Shown one piece after another: positions 1 to 12,200 of a DNA stretch of 64,000 nt (position 1 is the first letter of the stretch; every line of letters begins with the position of its first letter). Below the pieces are notes generated by a model, which made no database searches, was not told the origin of the DNA, and saw only the letters and a program-made list of their open reading frames with translations. The position numbers and the translations under genes are program-made. The DNA is from Drosophila persimilis (lineage: Eukaryota > Arthropoda > Insecta > Diptera > Drosophilidae): assembly GCF_003286085.1 (NCBI RefSeq), contig NW_020825340.1, forward strand, positions 1,240,001-1,304,000, read 5' to 3'.

Positions 1-662
1 GAGAGCGGGATCTATTGGCATGCATTTGTTGGCTGGCAAAACAAGAAATGGGCTAAGAATCACCGCAGACACAGCAGCCGAACGGGGACCGAACCGCATT
101 CCAGCGCCTGGCTGCGCAGTCGAAGAGCAAAAGAGTGGAGCCCCAGCTGCGGTCGTGGGGCCTTTTCATTGTCAGTCCGCGTCGAGATCTTCAGCGGGCA
201 GGTTGGAAATTTTAGCGAGAGAGCAGAAGACAGCAGAGCAGAAGACAAAGCATCTTTTGACGCGCGTGTGTGTGAATGTGTGTGCGAGTGGGAATATTTT
301 ATAGTGAACTTTCATCAGCTGCAGCCCCGCGGGTCGCCCTCTGCCCAAAAACGAATATGTAAATGAGAGAAAAGGGACCAGACAAAAACAACAACAAGTG
401 GCCGAAGAAAGTGCGAAAGCGGCTGCCAAACCGGTTTTCGCTGGCAAACGTGGCAATGCCTCAGCAGCAGAGGAAGATATGAACAAACAAAACACAATTA
501 ACGTGGATTATCTCACGTGTGGTAATCGGCTGCGATAATTGTACGTGTAAAAAGTGAAAGTGAAATACAGACAGACAGACAGACAGACAGTACGTACGCA
601 AAGCAGCGAGGAGCAGTCCGCGGTTCGTTCTCTCACGCCACGGAATAGTAGGAATACCAGCC
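1..662 (+). promoter_or_regulatory. Upstream region and probable 5' UTR of rt
   Basis: This stretch has no convincing coding potential. A TCAGTC initiator-like site with its A at 174 could mark the transcription start of rt, leaving an unspliced leader of about 490 bases; this is a weak guess from the motif alone. A perfect ACAG tetranucleotide run (567-590) lies in the leader just before the start codon. No TATA box is seen at the matching distance. Confidence 0.35.
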
Positions 663-3608
663 ATGTACAACAACAACAATGATGGCGGTGGCGGTGGCAG
701 CGCCAACGGCAACACCATGCAGCAGCGCCGCAAGACAACGACACGCTCCAGATCAAAGCAGCAGCAGCAGCAACAATGCACCAGCGAAAACGTAATCGAA
801 AAAAATCAAACGAACGGCGCACAAAACGAAAGACTTCACTTTCGCGGAAGCAGCAAAGACTCGGCGCTGTCAACGCCGCTGCTGCCGCGCAGCCGTTCAA
901 CAACCTCAGCCATCAATTCACCTTCCCCACTGTGCTGTAACGGTGGTTTGTCCATACTCAACTGCTGCCGCGATGTCAACTGCCACCTGAATGCACCTTT
1001 GCGCGGCAGCGTGGAGTCGTCACGCAGTCGGCGTTCCGAGAGCCGGCAATCGTCGCTAACAGCGACGCCGACGACAACGCCAAAGCAAGCTTCACCTTCG
1101 CCTACGATCTCCGAACGTTCACGATCTTGTTCTGGATCCCGCTCCCGTTCGTGCTCTTGCGACGGCCGCCTTGTAGATTGCCATAAACACAGCGCTGCGG
1201 CAGCAGCTGCGTCTACAGCCGCACCGCAGTTTACCGTTAACCTGAGCATCGATCTCTTCAGTTGGACTCTCTTTCTGCTGGCATTCTGCACGCGCTTTTA
1301 TAAGCTAGCAACGCCACCCCACATTGTGTGAGTATGAAAAAGAGAGAGAGGCACATACATATGTGTGTGCGACTCTTCTAAGCTCTCTCTCTCTCTCTCT
1401 CATTTATCCCACAGCTTCGATGAACTGCACTACGGAAAGTACATCGCCCACTACATGCGCAACATTTTCTTCTTCGATCAGCACCCGCCCCTCGGGAAAC
1501 AGCTGATCGCTGGCCTCGTCAGCCTAGCCGGATACGATGGCAACTACACATTCTCTAGGATCGGGGCCGCGTACGCGCCGGACGTGCCCATCTTCTGGTT
1601 CCGCTTTATACCCGCGCTGTGCGGCAGCCTCCTGGCCCCCGCCGTCTACAGGCTACTGCTGGAGGCCAGGCTTCATCGCTGGGCAGCAGCACTGGGCGGC
1701 CTTCTCGTCGTCCTGGACAACTCTTTGCTGACCCAGTCGCGGTTCGTGCTCATGGAATCGATGCTGCTGCTGGCCAGCACGCTCGGGATCGCCTGTCTGC
1801 TCCGCTTCCAGCGCTGTCGCTTGGGCAGCCTCCAGTGGCTGTGCAATGGATCTGCGGCAGGCGTGCTCCTGGCTTGTGCGGGCGCCGTCAAGTATATCGG
1901 CTTCCTGGCCCTGGCTCTGGCCGGGTATCTGCTCTGTCGCCACTTGTGGCAACTCCTGTACGACGCGAGCCTAACGAGTGAGTAATCCTCCCCAGACTCT
2001 GGCTGATTTCGATTATAATGAATAGATTTCCTTCCCGACAGATCGCCAGCTCTGGATGCACGCCCTGAGTCGGCTTCTGCTCTTCGTGGGCATTCCCATA
2101 GCCGTGTATATAGGGGTATTCTATGTCCACTTCCGGACGCTGCACCGGGCAGGCCCTCATGATAGCATTATGACCAGTGCCTTTCAGGCGTCGCTGGAGG
2201 GCGGCCTGGCCTCGATCACCAGTGGCCAGCCGCTGGCTGTGGTCCACGGCTCGCAGATAACGCTGCGACACACCCACGGACGCACTTGCTGGCTGCACTC
2301 CCACGCTGCAGTCTACCCGGTGCGGTACAAGGACAAGAGAGGCTCCTCCCACCAGCAGCAGGTCACATGCTACTCATTCAAAGACGTGAACAACTGGTGG
2401 ATCGTGAAGCGGCCGGAGCGGGACGACCTGGTGGTGGGGGAACAGCCAGACGTCATACAGCACGGCGACGTCATCCAACTGGTGCACGGAATCACCAGTC
2501 GGGCGTTAAACTCGCACGACGTCGCTGCTCCGATGACGCCCCAGTGCCAGGAGGTCAGCTGCTACATTGACTACGAAATCAAGATGGCCGGGGAGCTGCT
2601 GTGGCGCGTGGAGATTCTCAATCGGAACTCTGAGGGCGACAGCTGGCATGCCATCAAATCGGAGATACGTCTCGTCCACGAGTCGACGGGCGCTGCCCTG
2701 AAGTTCAGCGGACGGCAGCTGCCGGACTGGGGCTTCAACCAGCACGAGGTAGTGGCCGATCGGGATCAGGTGCACGAAGACGCCATTTGGAATGTTGAGG
2801 AGCATCGCTACACCAAGAGTAAGCAATTGATTGCCTAAATCATTGGTTGAATATCCTCTGACCCACATTTCGTGTTCCTTCAACAGCTCAGGATCAGCGG
2901 GAACGAGAGCGTCAGTTGCTCTCCGCCGAGATGATACCCACGAAGCGGACAAAGCTCTCGTTCTGGGCCAAACTCCTGGAGCTGCAGACGAAGATGTTCT
3001 GGCACGGCAAGCACCTGCAGGCGCACATGTACAGCTCGCTGCCGCACGAGTGGCCGCTGATGGACAAGGGCATTGCCTACTGGCTGGACTCGCAGTCCAG
3101 TGCCCAGATTTATCTCCTGGGCAACGTACTCATTTGGTACACGGCCAGCGCCGGGATACTGGTATACGCCGCCCTTCTGGCCTTCTATGCGGTGCGTAGG
3201 AGACGGCTCTGCTTCGACGTCTCCCAGCACGAGTGGCAGCGCTTCCTCATGGCTGGCGACACCTTCTTCGTGGGCTATATGATGCACTATCTGCCGTACT
3301 ACTTTGTGGACCGCACTCTCTTTCTGCACAACTATCTGCCCGCATTTGTCTTCAAGCTGCTGTTGCTGTGCTTTGTCGTGGAGCATCTGGACTACCTTTT
3401 GCGCCGACACTGCTCTGGCCGAGGAGTGCACCTGGTGCGCGTCTATCGAGTGGCGCTGCTCCTCTGGCTGCTCGCCGTGGGAAGTGTGTTTGTGAAATTC
3501 TTGCCGCTCAGCTACGGAGCAAGAAAGATGACCATAGAGGAGGTCAGACGCCTGCGCTGGAAGGACACCTGGGACTTTATATTGCAAAAGAACTATGCGC
3601 TGAACTGA
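663..3608 (+). CDS. rt: Protein O-mannosyltransferase 1 (rotated abdomen)
   Basis: This enzyme moves mannose from dolichyl-phosphate mannose to Ser/Thr of secretory proteins in the ER; in flies it works as a complex with the tw (POMT2) subunit, and loss twists the adult abdomen. Exons: 663-1327, 1415-1977, 2042-2818 and 2887-3608, all with GT-AG introns in consistent phase, giving 908 residues. The first ~190 residues are low complexity (Asn, Gln, Ser/Arg). The PMT catalytic domain follows: the luminal loop carries the acidic FDELHYGKY motif (Asp-Glu, about residues 223-224) and HPPLGKQL. A MIR region comes next (GSQITLRHT, LHSHAAVYP, GHGDV-type motifs, about residues 440-620), then a C-terminal block of several hydrophobic segments. 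Length agrees with the fly family (about 890 residues). The ATG at 663 was chosen because it opens the long exon and matches the Asn-rich N-terminus known for the fly protein. It looks whole. Confidence 0.97.
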
Positions 3609-3895
3609 AACAGTACCTTTGGCCAGACTGCAGGTGCAATAGACCCCCCTCCAAATGTAACATAGAGACTTAAGATTCTGAGCTAAAACGTAGCTAAAGT
3701 TTATCTAGTAATAAGCTATCGTCCATAGATGCCACGCCTTCCGTATGTGCAGCCGATTAAATGCATTATTTATTTATTTAAACCAGAAATCACAGCAATC
3801 CAAGTTCGGGCAATCGTCTCGGACTGAAAATTCAGTTTTTGTTTATTCAGAAATTCACAGTTTCACAGGGAATACACTAGGAAACACACCAGAAC
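3609..3895 (+). terminator. rt 3' end and spacer to the next gene
   Basis: Short intergenic spacer. An ATTAAA-type poly(A) signal at about 3757-3762 is followed by a TTTA-rich run, a likely cleavage region for rt. The leader of the downstream + strand gene probably starts soon afterwards, so the two genes are packed head to tail within under 300 bases. Confidence 0.5.
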
Positions 3896-5526
3896 ATGGC
3901 AAACATTGGACACTTTATAGATAGGAATGCCGACATTCGTGCAGCAGGGTTGTCCTCGTTGAGGACCACTGAAGCCAACAGGGAGAGCATCAAGGATTGT
4001 TTTGTCTTCAGCCATATGGAGGAAAAGGCCGAGCATATGTTACGCGCCGAGTGCAAGCATTTGAAGATCCATTCAAAAAGCAGACGCACCCCGATTGTAC
4101 CGTGTAATACCGTGGGAGATCTCCTCAGTACGGAATTGCAAAAGACACGTTTCATGGCATTCAAGGAGAAGTTCTCCGAGGACATGTACTTCAAGAAACC
4201 AAAGTTGGGGGACATCACGCCGGCCCACTCGAAGCCGGACAGTGTGACCAACGAAAGTCGGACCTTTGGACGGCCATCCACCTTTCCGGAGCCCCTATAC
4301 GATATCATATTGCCACCGAAGCCAGCCGAGCAGGTCAATCGAGAGTTTGGTGAATTTCACCAGAAGCGGATCATCAGCCACAATCACTATTTCCCCTCGG
4401 AGCAGATCAATCGCAAGTTGGTATTTATATAAAGATGAAAATACTCTAAACTGATCTGCATACCCTTTGATTTTTTTCAGATATGAAAAGCCCTTTGACC
4501 GCCACAACACGTTTGGGCAACAGACCAAATTCAATGGCATCGGATTGATGGTGAAACGTTGCTTGAAGCAGAACGGCGCGGACGATCCACATATGGTCAT
4601 CGTCCGCAAGCCACAAATGGACTTTATAGATCGCACCTACGGCCCATTGGGATTGAAGTACAAAAAGTGAGTGTAAATAGATCTCACCCCTCCAGCAAAT
4701 CCTACATGAAAAACCACTCTGTAGATATCCATATGATGTGCCGAATATGATGCACGGACTGCGGCGACTGACGCCCAAGTGTGATGTCAAAATGCTGCTC
4801 GAAAACACCACACCGAGTACGAGCACTGAAAAGTTGGTGAACGCCTTCACTCACCTGAACATTTTGCGCCAGGACCTGCAGAAGCGCATCGACTTCAAAA
4901 TGTTCGACCTGATCTCACTGCTGGAGAAGAGCGACAAGGAGAGCACGGGATATCTGCCGCTGGATCGAATCATCGAGATCATGCACAAGCTTCACATTCG
5001 CGTGGACGCCCGGAAGATTCGCATCGCATTGAAGCACTACCGAATGCTCCTCGACGAGGGCTGTGCCACGGAGCGCATCAGCTACCAGGAGTTTTGCCGC
5101 CTGATCTCCATTCAGGTGCCATTGCCATCGACGGGAAACATTTCGGTGATGCCCGAAAATAACTACAACAAGGATACCACCTATCGCCTGCTCTGCGCCG
5201 ATCTCAAGAAGACGCCCGACAAGGGTCGCGTCGAACGAAAGCACCAGTTGACGCCCGAGCAGCAGGACGCACAAAACACTCATGTCGAGGAGCTAATAAA
5301 TCCCGATCAGGCTATGCTGTCGGGTCTCGGTCCCAGCGATTTTATGCGCCTACGATCCAAAGAACAGTTGCAGACTATATTCAAGGAGGTCGTATCCAAA
5401 GATGAGTTCGAACGCATCTGTGCCCAACTGATGGCCAACCATGAGGACCAGAAAGATATGTTTTCGATCCTGCAGTTCAAGGCCCTGATGGGGAACCCCA
5501 TTCTGCACGTAAAGGGTACCACATAG
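3896..5526 (+). CDS. EF-hand domain protein B / CFAP21 homologue
   Basis: Exons 3896-4416, 4481-4666 and 4725-5526 join in phase to give 502 residues. The layout resembles EFHB (CFAP21), a microtubule inner protein of motile cilia and sperm axonemes that also has calcium-linked roles in mammals. The N-terminal half has repeated short motifs typical of axonemal inner proteins (HNHYFPSEQINRKYEKPFD, then RTYGPLGLKYKKYPYD). The C-terminal half holds an EF-hand-like helix-loop-helix pair (around residues 285-360, DLISLLEKSDKESTGYLPLDRI and a following YQEFCRLI helix), with loops poor in the full set of calcium ligands. In flies such genes are usually testis-biased; nothing in the DNA proves this here. 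The first splice uses a GTTGGT donor at 4417, chosen because it alone keeps the frame. Family name is inferred from remembered motif order, so moderate certainty. Confidence 0.82.
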
Positions 5527-5738
5527 ATACCATAGATACCACATTTACAACACGAGATTAATGAATAAATTGAATGAAAAAATTATACTTTGTATCTGTT
5601 AGATAATTGTCAGGGATGGGCACGGCACTAATGAGTGTGTCCCAAACATTGAAGACAATTGTTCTGAAAAATCGCCTCGAATAGAAAAACGAGAACTACG
5701 ACAACAATCGGCTCTGTAGTGGTTGCCTTTACTCCGCT
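5527..5738. other. Intergenic spacer
   Basis: AATAAA at about 5564 is a probable poly(A) signal for the EFHB-like gene. The remainder has no coding potential on either strand. Confidence 0.5.
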
Positions 5739-6330
5739 TAGATTTCACCGCAAGCGTTGCGAAATACTCCCCGTGATTTCGCAGTTTCTTCCTCGGCGCA
5801 TCGTTTGGCTATGATATTGAGATACTCGTAGTTTTGTCGGATGGTGAGTTGGGAAATGTATACGCTTGAATTCTCCTCCTCTATGGCAGCGATTACTAGC
5901 TACTGGCGCCGGAATCAGCCGGGGAACCGACCGCTGAAGAATCCAGCCTGTTGTGCATGAGATCCGGCTCTAGAACCATGCTGACCATGGTTTCGATATA
6001 GCTCTTGAAATCGTAGAACACGTTATGGCTGAAGGGTTCTCTGAGAAGGGGCCTGATCTTCGAGACAACGCGTTCGTCTATCGACATGTTGTTGAGTGTA
6101 GATCCCTCATGATCAAAAGGCTCTTTCAAATCGTCATCGCTATCACACAGTCCTCCTTGATGGTCTCCACTAGATATTTACTATCAGAGTGCCGGTGTCG
6201 TAGCTCTCCAGCTTCTCCGTCTCGTAGACATAGTCCGGAATGGCGGCGTAATATCGAACCTGCCACCAATGCATATCAGTATCTCTTTCCTTTCCATTGC
6301 TCATCACTCACCACGAATTCGACCAATGCA
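5739..6330 (-). pseudogene. Decayed intron-containing host gene, unnamed
   Basis: On the minus strand, runs of sensible protein with normal codon use appear in several frames. One exon end (RNALVEFV, forward about 6308-6330) meets a GTGAGT donor, and a TGGTGGCAG acceptor about 50 bases on leads into RYYAAIPDYVYETEKLES (about 6180-6260). Further runs include LKEPFDHEGSTLNNMSIDER and KIRPLLREPFSHNVFYDFK (5896-6129) and a tail EEENSSVYISQLTIRQNYE ending at a TAA near 5740. At least three frame changes or stops separate these blocks, so no single reading frame joins them. The intron shows it is a DNA-level copy rather than a retrocopy. I do not recognise the family. An assembly or sequencing error is less likely given several breaks, but an undetected extra intron could explain one of them. 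Confidence 0.6.
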
Positions 6331-7339
6331 TTGCGGTAACTTTTCTAACTTTTTGAATTTTTTCAGACTGTTTCTTTTTTTGTATGTGTGTGATCTGGTC
6401 TACGGCAAAGTTATGTTTTTATGGGGAATCCTAGGACATGGATGGGAAAATGAAATTATTTTCGATTCAGAAAACTAAAACTAAACTTTCCCAGACGGAA
6501 CCGATCAGATCGGATTGCTATATCATATAGCTGACATACATACTCGTATGAGCAAGAGTATCAAAGACTTATGCGCCTAACGCAAGAAAATTAACAAAAT
6601 TAACTAGAAACGATGAAGTTTCATGAAGCAACTGGGTCGGAGACTCTCGTGAAGAAGCCTAAGGCAAGGACAAGCTGCTGAAAGTTCGACATGTACTGCA
6701 TGATATTCTGCAAAGAGTTCCATAGACGGAATACCGACTATGGATCAAATAAGTGTCGCACCTTGTCAGAGGAGGAACAAGCTTAATTCCGAGTTTGTGA
6801 TTGCCTAAGCAAACACTTGAAAATCAGTCTCCCGACAATGGAGTCCTCTGTTATATACGTTTTGGCAATCATTTACATCATCTGTCTGAATGCAAAGTTG
6901 GTATTCTCTTTGCACAATCCCTTGATGCGCACATGTAAGCATTGTCTGAAGATCGTAGATATAGCGAACCTTTATCCTCTTTTATGTTTAAGCTTGCCTA
7001 TTAGGGGAGGAGCTTGTCTGCCACGCCCGATTCATCATCTGCTGGCAGTACAAGTGCAAGTGCATTGATAAACACGATTATCTCGGGCCCGGGCTGGGGT
7101 GCATCTACCATATTTTTCATTAAACAAAATCCTGAAGAGTCCATGGCCCGAAGAATGTAGTGAGCTCCAAGCAGCAAATGCAAGGGCTGGAAGCACTTCT
7201 TGCAGTGGCATGCATCTTTCGTACCGTCCAGAAATTACGGGTGAAATAAACCATTAATAAACAAGCGGCAACTTTTTACATGCTAAACACAAACTATTTT
7301 ATTTACACTCGGAGACGGCAGCGGGAGCCCTGCCGACAG
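6331..7339. other. Intergenic, scraps of possible decayed coding sequence
   Basis: No complete gene is supported. Two short + strand scraps look faintly protein-like: 6637-6786 (KKPKARTSC, stop, then MYCMIFCKEFHRRNTDYG and a Glu-rich end, reminiscent of sperm-chromatin HMG-like proteins), and 6838-7250 (a hydrophobic start, ESSVIYVLAIIYIICLNAK, then a Cys-rich stretch after a frame change). Both are short and interrupted, so they are recorded as possible relics only. Confidence 0.3.
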
Positions 7340-7779
7340 TTATTTGGCATTGTCCATAAAGTCCTTGGCCTCGTTGATCTTCGCCGCTAGATAGGGGGAG
7401 CCACCCCGATCCGGATGATTCAGCAGCATGATCTTCTTGTGTGCATCCTTAACCTGCAAGGGAATTGCGGAGGGGTGAGATATTGCTACAAAGGATGCAG
7501 CACGTGCATTACCTTTAGCTTGGAGGCACTCGGATTGACGCCCAGAATGAGGGCCGCTTCACGCTTGTTCATCTTGGGATCAAAGCCGCCCTTGTAGTAC
7601 TTCGAAGCAGCCATGCTCTCGGCATCGAACTTGGGTAGGTTCTTCAGGGCCTCGTTGAAAGCGGTGGTCATCTGGGGCATGCGCCGCAGCATATGCTTAC
7701 CCGCAAAGCCCACGGCTGCCACTCCGAGTCCCGCCAGAATAATGGAGCTCGCCTTTACAGCAGATTTGTGGGAATCCAT
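7340..7779 (-). CDS. Tim14: Mitochondrial import motor J-protein Tim14/Pam18
   Basis: Coding exons, in gene order, 7779-7513 and 7453-7340, split by a 59-base intron in phase 0, give 126 residues. The protein is the DNAJC19/Pam18 co-chaperone of the TIM23 presequence translocase motor: it sits in the inner membrane and stimulates mitochondrial Hsp70. An N-terminal membrane span (about residues 10-30, [21 protein letters not shown]) is followed by a short linker and a C-terminal J domain ([19 protein letters not shown], then [21 protein letters not shown]) with the invariant HPD motif. Length matches the family (110-130 residues). Divergent context: the next gene upstream of its start is Mob2 on the opposite strand, about 1.1 kb away. 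It looks whole. Confidence 0.95.
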
Positions 7780-8850
7780 GGTGACAATTTGATATAAGAC
7801 AAGTTATATATGTAAAACTTTTGTTTATTTGAGAATGAAGTCATTTTTACCATTTTTATGTAATTTTAACAGCTGTGACTTTAGTGTGACAGCACGCGTC
7901 GAGGGTAGGTAATCGATTGCAAAAGTGTTATCGTTCACAATTTACATGTCCTGCCTGCGATTTTGCAAAGGGAATCTTTGGAAAACATATATGAATACAT
8001 TGCAAACATCCATAAATTGACAATGGGGATTTATGAACCAATAATTTGAAAATGGCGCTCTGTGTTCGCTAAAATAATACTGAAAGAATCGACTACTTTT
8101 AGAAATTTGTATTATAGTATTTCACAGCCAGGGCTGAAGCACCGCTTCAGCTCAGCCGTTGCGGAACAGGTGTGCAGCCCGAACACACAATCAAAGCAAT
8201 TCAATGAGCATACCCTAGGAAGGGATATTATAAAATTGAGAAAATGTTTGCCATCTCAGACTCCAATGAATGCAGAAACTAGTCAGTACTGTTTTAAAGC
8301 TATTTCAACGAAATTTTGCAGTTTGTGGTCTGCTCGGGATCAGGCTATATATTCAGAAAAACAGAATAACGATACTAATTAGGGGAAATAGGGTATAAAT
8401 ATGCCCATACCACCGGTTGTCTCTTACGTTTTATTTCATGGTTTGACCTTATTTGCGTAAACCTTATTTTAGACACAACTCCATAAAGGGACTACTTAAA
8501 TTGTGCATATCTTGTAGCAAATTCATTCATCAATCGGATAAAATTATGTGTTCAGGGCTGAGCATATCAGCTAACTAGTATAATATTATACCGAACATGA
8601 AAATCGAGGAATATGTCTTCTGTTCATGGAGAGAGAACGTTTAACCCATTGTCGACCAGTGGGTATTTAAATATACCCCGCGAACGGTATATAACATGAA
8701 GAATTTTGGAACAGTGAAACATATCGTGGTCGTTTGTTTTTTTGTAAGTAAGGGTGGACTTACAAGAATTTACATACAGTAATATTTTCAGCGGCTTAGC
8801 TCAAGTTGTTCACCTGTTTAAACAGAGGGGGTTGAGTGGGCTAAGCTCGT
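7780..8850. other. Spacer between divergent Tim14 and Mob2
   Basis: The Tim14 promoter must lie at the left end. A TGTCACACT-like element (complement of 7881-7893) resembles the M1BP/Ohler-1 core motif common on housekeeping genes; a TATCGAT-like element lies at 7911-7917. An open frame at 8062-8382 has no ATG and no recognisable domain. The rest is AT-rich and shows nothing else. Confidence 0.4.
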
Positions 8851-9200
8851 TTTTTCATCGGTATATTTACGGTATATTTCTGAGGGACTGACGGTATATT
8901 TGATCGATAAGTCCACTGGTGCACAAACAAGACGAAGAAGAAGCGAGAAAATTTCTGATGTGCAAAAAGTTTCAAAACGGAATCCGTATATTGATTTACA
9001 AAAGAAAAAAGTGTCCATTGGTCCGATCGGGCGATATATCTGGTGGCGGTGGTGTGTCCGGTGTGCGTGTGTGTGTGTGAATGCGTGCGTCCAGCTGGGA
9101 AAACTACATAATTTGTGGCAAAGTCGGGAGCAGCAGCAGCAGCCGTCAAGCTGGAGCGAATTCCAGAATATCTGCGCGACACGGTCGACTGGTTGATGGG
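8851..9200 (+). promoter_or_regulatory. Mob2: Distal Mob2 promoter and first exon
   Basis: Three GGTATATTT motifs (about 8861, 8872 and 8892) and an ATCGATA box just after the last lie upstream of the distal Mob2 exon; such motifs are typical of TATA-less fly core promoters. The exon runs to a GTGAGT donor at 9201. The only in-frame ATG is at 9196, five bases from the exon end, so the leader probably spans about 8900-9195. See the separate coding entry for the protein end. Confidence 0.55.
9196..9200 (+). CDS. Mob2: Mob2 alternative first exon 1 (distal)
   Basis: This exon ends ...GTCGACTGGTTGATGGG before a GTGAGT donor. Joined to the common exon it reads VDWLMGKARRK. Vertebrate MOB2 starts MDWLMGKSK, so the match covers residues before the ATG. 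The frame stays open upstream to a stop at 9109-9111 and reads AVKLERIPEYLRDTVDWLMG with no ATG before 9196. Translation either begins at 9196 (M-G-K-A-R-R-K) or at a non-AUG codon upstream. Exon end is firm from phase and donor; start is not. Confidence 0.75.
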
Positions 9201-12200
9201 GTGAGTTAGTAGTAATAGCCACATTTGATAACACCTGACTCCCTGACATCTGCTCCCGGATCGCTGCAGCAGTGGCGGCCAGTGGGTGAGATGCATCTAC
9301 AGACGGTAAAAACGGCCACAAGGTGGTACGGTTGTACGGTTACGACGACGTCGTCGCTGCCACTCAGTGGGGCCGTCTCTTGTGTCCTCTGCATTGCTCG
9401 CATCGCGTCGCCCCACCAGTTTGGCCCCTCGCCAATTGGCCTCGTTTCGCGTCTCTGTCGTCACAAGAAATTTCTTTTTTCGTCGCTGCCTTTTGTGGCT
9501 GCCTTCCGTTGGCTGCCCCTGCAAGACGGCTCTCCTACTCCTGTAGGAGCTGCACTGGTGTTTGTTCCAAAAAATCAATGGGACAGCATTATCGATTTCT
9601 CAAATGTGGCTGTGTGACCGAGTAATGTAATCGATGTACACCGTGTGTCCATGCTGTCAATGTGTGTGTGATCAGTCTGCTCCTCTGTCTGCATCCAGAC
9701 ATCCACACAACCACAAGCACACATCCGCGTCCGCGTCCGAGTCCCAGGCGCAAGGCCATCGCTGCGCTTTGATTGCGTTTATTTGTGGTTCGTCTTCATC
9801 TTCTGCTTCGCTCAGCATACCCTCTAAATCATGGAGAAACTCGGGTATATACATGTGTTCATCAACAGGCAGAAGAACGACACGCATCTGTCCATCTCTA
9901 TAAGCAGCACATACAGAATTCTATAGGCGTATCATCTGAAAGGACATTGGAAAAATTAATATATAGAGGGTATTTGGTAGTCGACCCACTCTAGTTTGGT
10001 CTTCTTACTTGTTGTTTATGCTTCTACGCAGACAAAACGAAAACGAAATCGTTGAGGAGAGGAGAGGCGAGAAGAGGAGGACGTTGCAGGCGGAGGCTAT
10101 AGATGATAAGGGCCAGGTTTAATGAACTAGCTAATTTCATTGCCATACTCGGAAACGGTTCACGTAGGCGTGAGTCCCATAAACATATATATGGGAAATC
10201 GGTGGATATATAAAATCAGGTACCTGTGGTACGGTTCGTTGAAATATTCCCCCTTGAAGAGCCACCTAACTCCCATATATGACAAACCAGATCTACCCAA
10301 AGTCATTTGGGGGCATTTCTATGCCTTGCGGTAATTTTATTCTCATTCAAAGATCTACAACACGCGGAGGAACAGGAATGGATGAAAGAACACAATTGCA
10401 AACAAAAAAAAGGAGACTACTCTACGAAAGGGTTGCCATGGGAACCATAAGATGTTCCTACCTGCCTGGATATAAAGAGGGAATTAGCTCTTCAGAGTCC
10501 CAGCCCACTTTTGGTGGAAATCAGCCTGCTTTGGGTAAATCGGGTACGATAGGTACCGACGATTATTCAACGAAAACTCAAGAGCTGCTTTTGGGTTGGA
10601 CGGCGAATCCAGTCCGCAGAACAAGGGAGATGTCTGCCCTGCCAAATGTTTAATTAAATGGCATGCAATGCAGATTTTAAGTAGTTTTCCATCAGATTGT
10701 GTCAGATAAGATGTGGAATGATATGGAATAACACGGATACACTCCAATCAGGCCCGATTTGAACATTTTGTAAGCCAGAAATGAGTGCTAAAACATCCAA
10801 TTAGGCACAGTTTAGTGATTAGGCACACAAAGTGAGCCGTCGGTGTCGGAATATGGCGGAAATCGAGTTGATTGGAAGCCATTCCGCGGCTCTCCTGTTC
10901 CGCCGGACAAATTAAGTTCACACAACTCGCTGACAACTTGATAACGTGGGCTATCCCGATGGCGATGTCGTTAGTCACATCTATATACACGAGTCCACGA
11001 GTACACACACACCCACAAACATGGGGGTAAACCTTTTGTGGATGCTGTCACACAAATTGGCAAAGGAAACGGCAGGGGGAAATAATGTAAACGATGTGAG
11101 AGAGCAACAAAGAACAAACAAATTGTGTCACATGTCACACCCCATAACCAAAAAAAAAAAACAAAAAAAAAGTAAAGGAAAAAGAGGGGAAAAGCACACA
11201 TCCGCAAAGATGGGAGAAATATCTACACGCTGCAGGATGGATGTGGAGGAGATACATATATCCGGAACGGGTTTGAGTGGACGTCATCGCCCTCCAATGG
11301 AGCAGCAGGGTTTTTCATTAGAGCCCAGGAAAAACAATTAAAAATGTGGCCAAGAGAGAGGGAGATAGACAAAGAAACAGAGAGAAAATACATCGATTTC
11401 TGTTGCCTTAGCCACAGCGAGGAGAGCTCTTGATTTTACTGGGGAAAGATATGTACATATGGACGTACATATAGTCCTCATTCTTCATTCCCTATGGACC
11501 ATGTTTGGAATGAATTTCCTCAATTCGAATATTCTGGAACATAAAATATTGAAGCTGTTTTCCCAAAGGATCCTGGCTCCACAGAAATTAGTTTACTTTT
11601 CTTAAGTAAATCTTGGACCTCTTTTGAATAAAGATATACTGGAGATGCTCCAGATGTGTCGATATATAGTTATTTGTGTCGATGCAGCCACGATTAAGCA
11701 ATGGTTCCGCAGGGATATCAAAAAAGAAGACGATCCCAGGTACATCATTAGCTACCCTCGCCGTTTTGCCTGCCTGTCTGCCTGCCTGATGGCATGTGCA
11801 GCGGCGGACAGCCTTGAGGCGCACTTAGCAGAACTCTAATTGAATTAGAGGCGGCAACGGGTGCAAGTGCAGTGCGGAAGAGGCAGAAGGGGCATAAATA
11901 CAATAATGCGAGTGGTATGAGGCCCGGCGGAAGAGGCAGCAAAAGAAACAAAGTGACAGTTGGCCATTTTTTGTTGTGCTTCATTGATTGGCAGACCCGG
12001 ACAGGGCCTGGGCCTGCTGCTGGGGGGCCCTGCTGCCCCCGAGTCCAAGTCGAGTCGCTGGCTAGAACCCGCCGGGAGGAGGCGCAAATCACTAGACCAA
12101 ATCAATTTTGCAGAGCAAAGTCCATCCCCGGGCCGGGGATTGTGTATATTTAGGTTGTGCAAAGGCTTCCCGCTCTGGCGTGCCCTCGAGCTGGGTGCCA

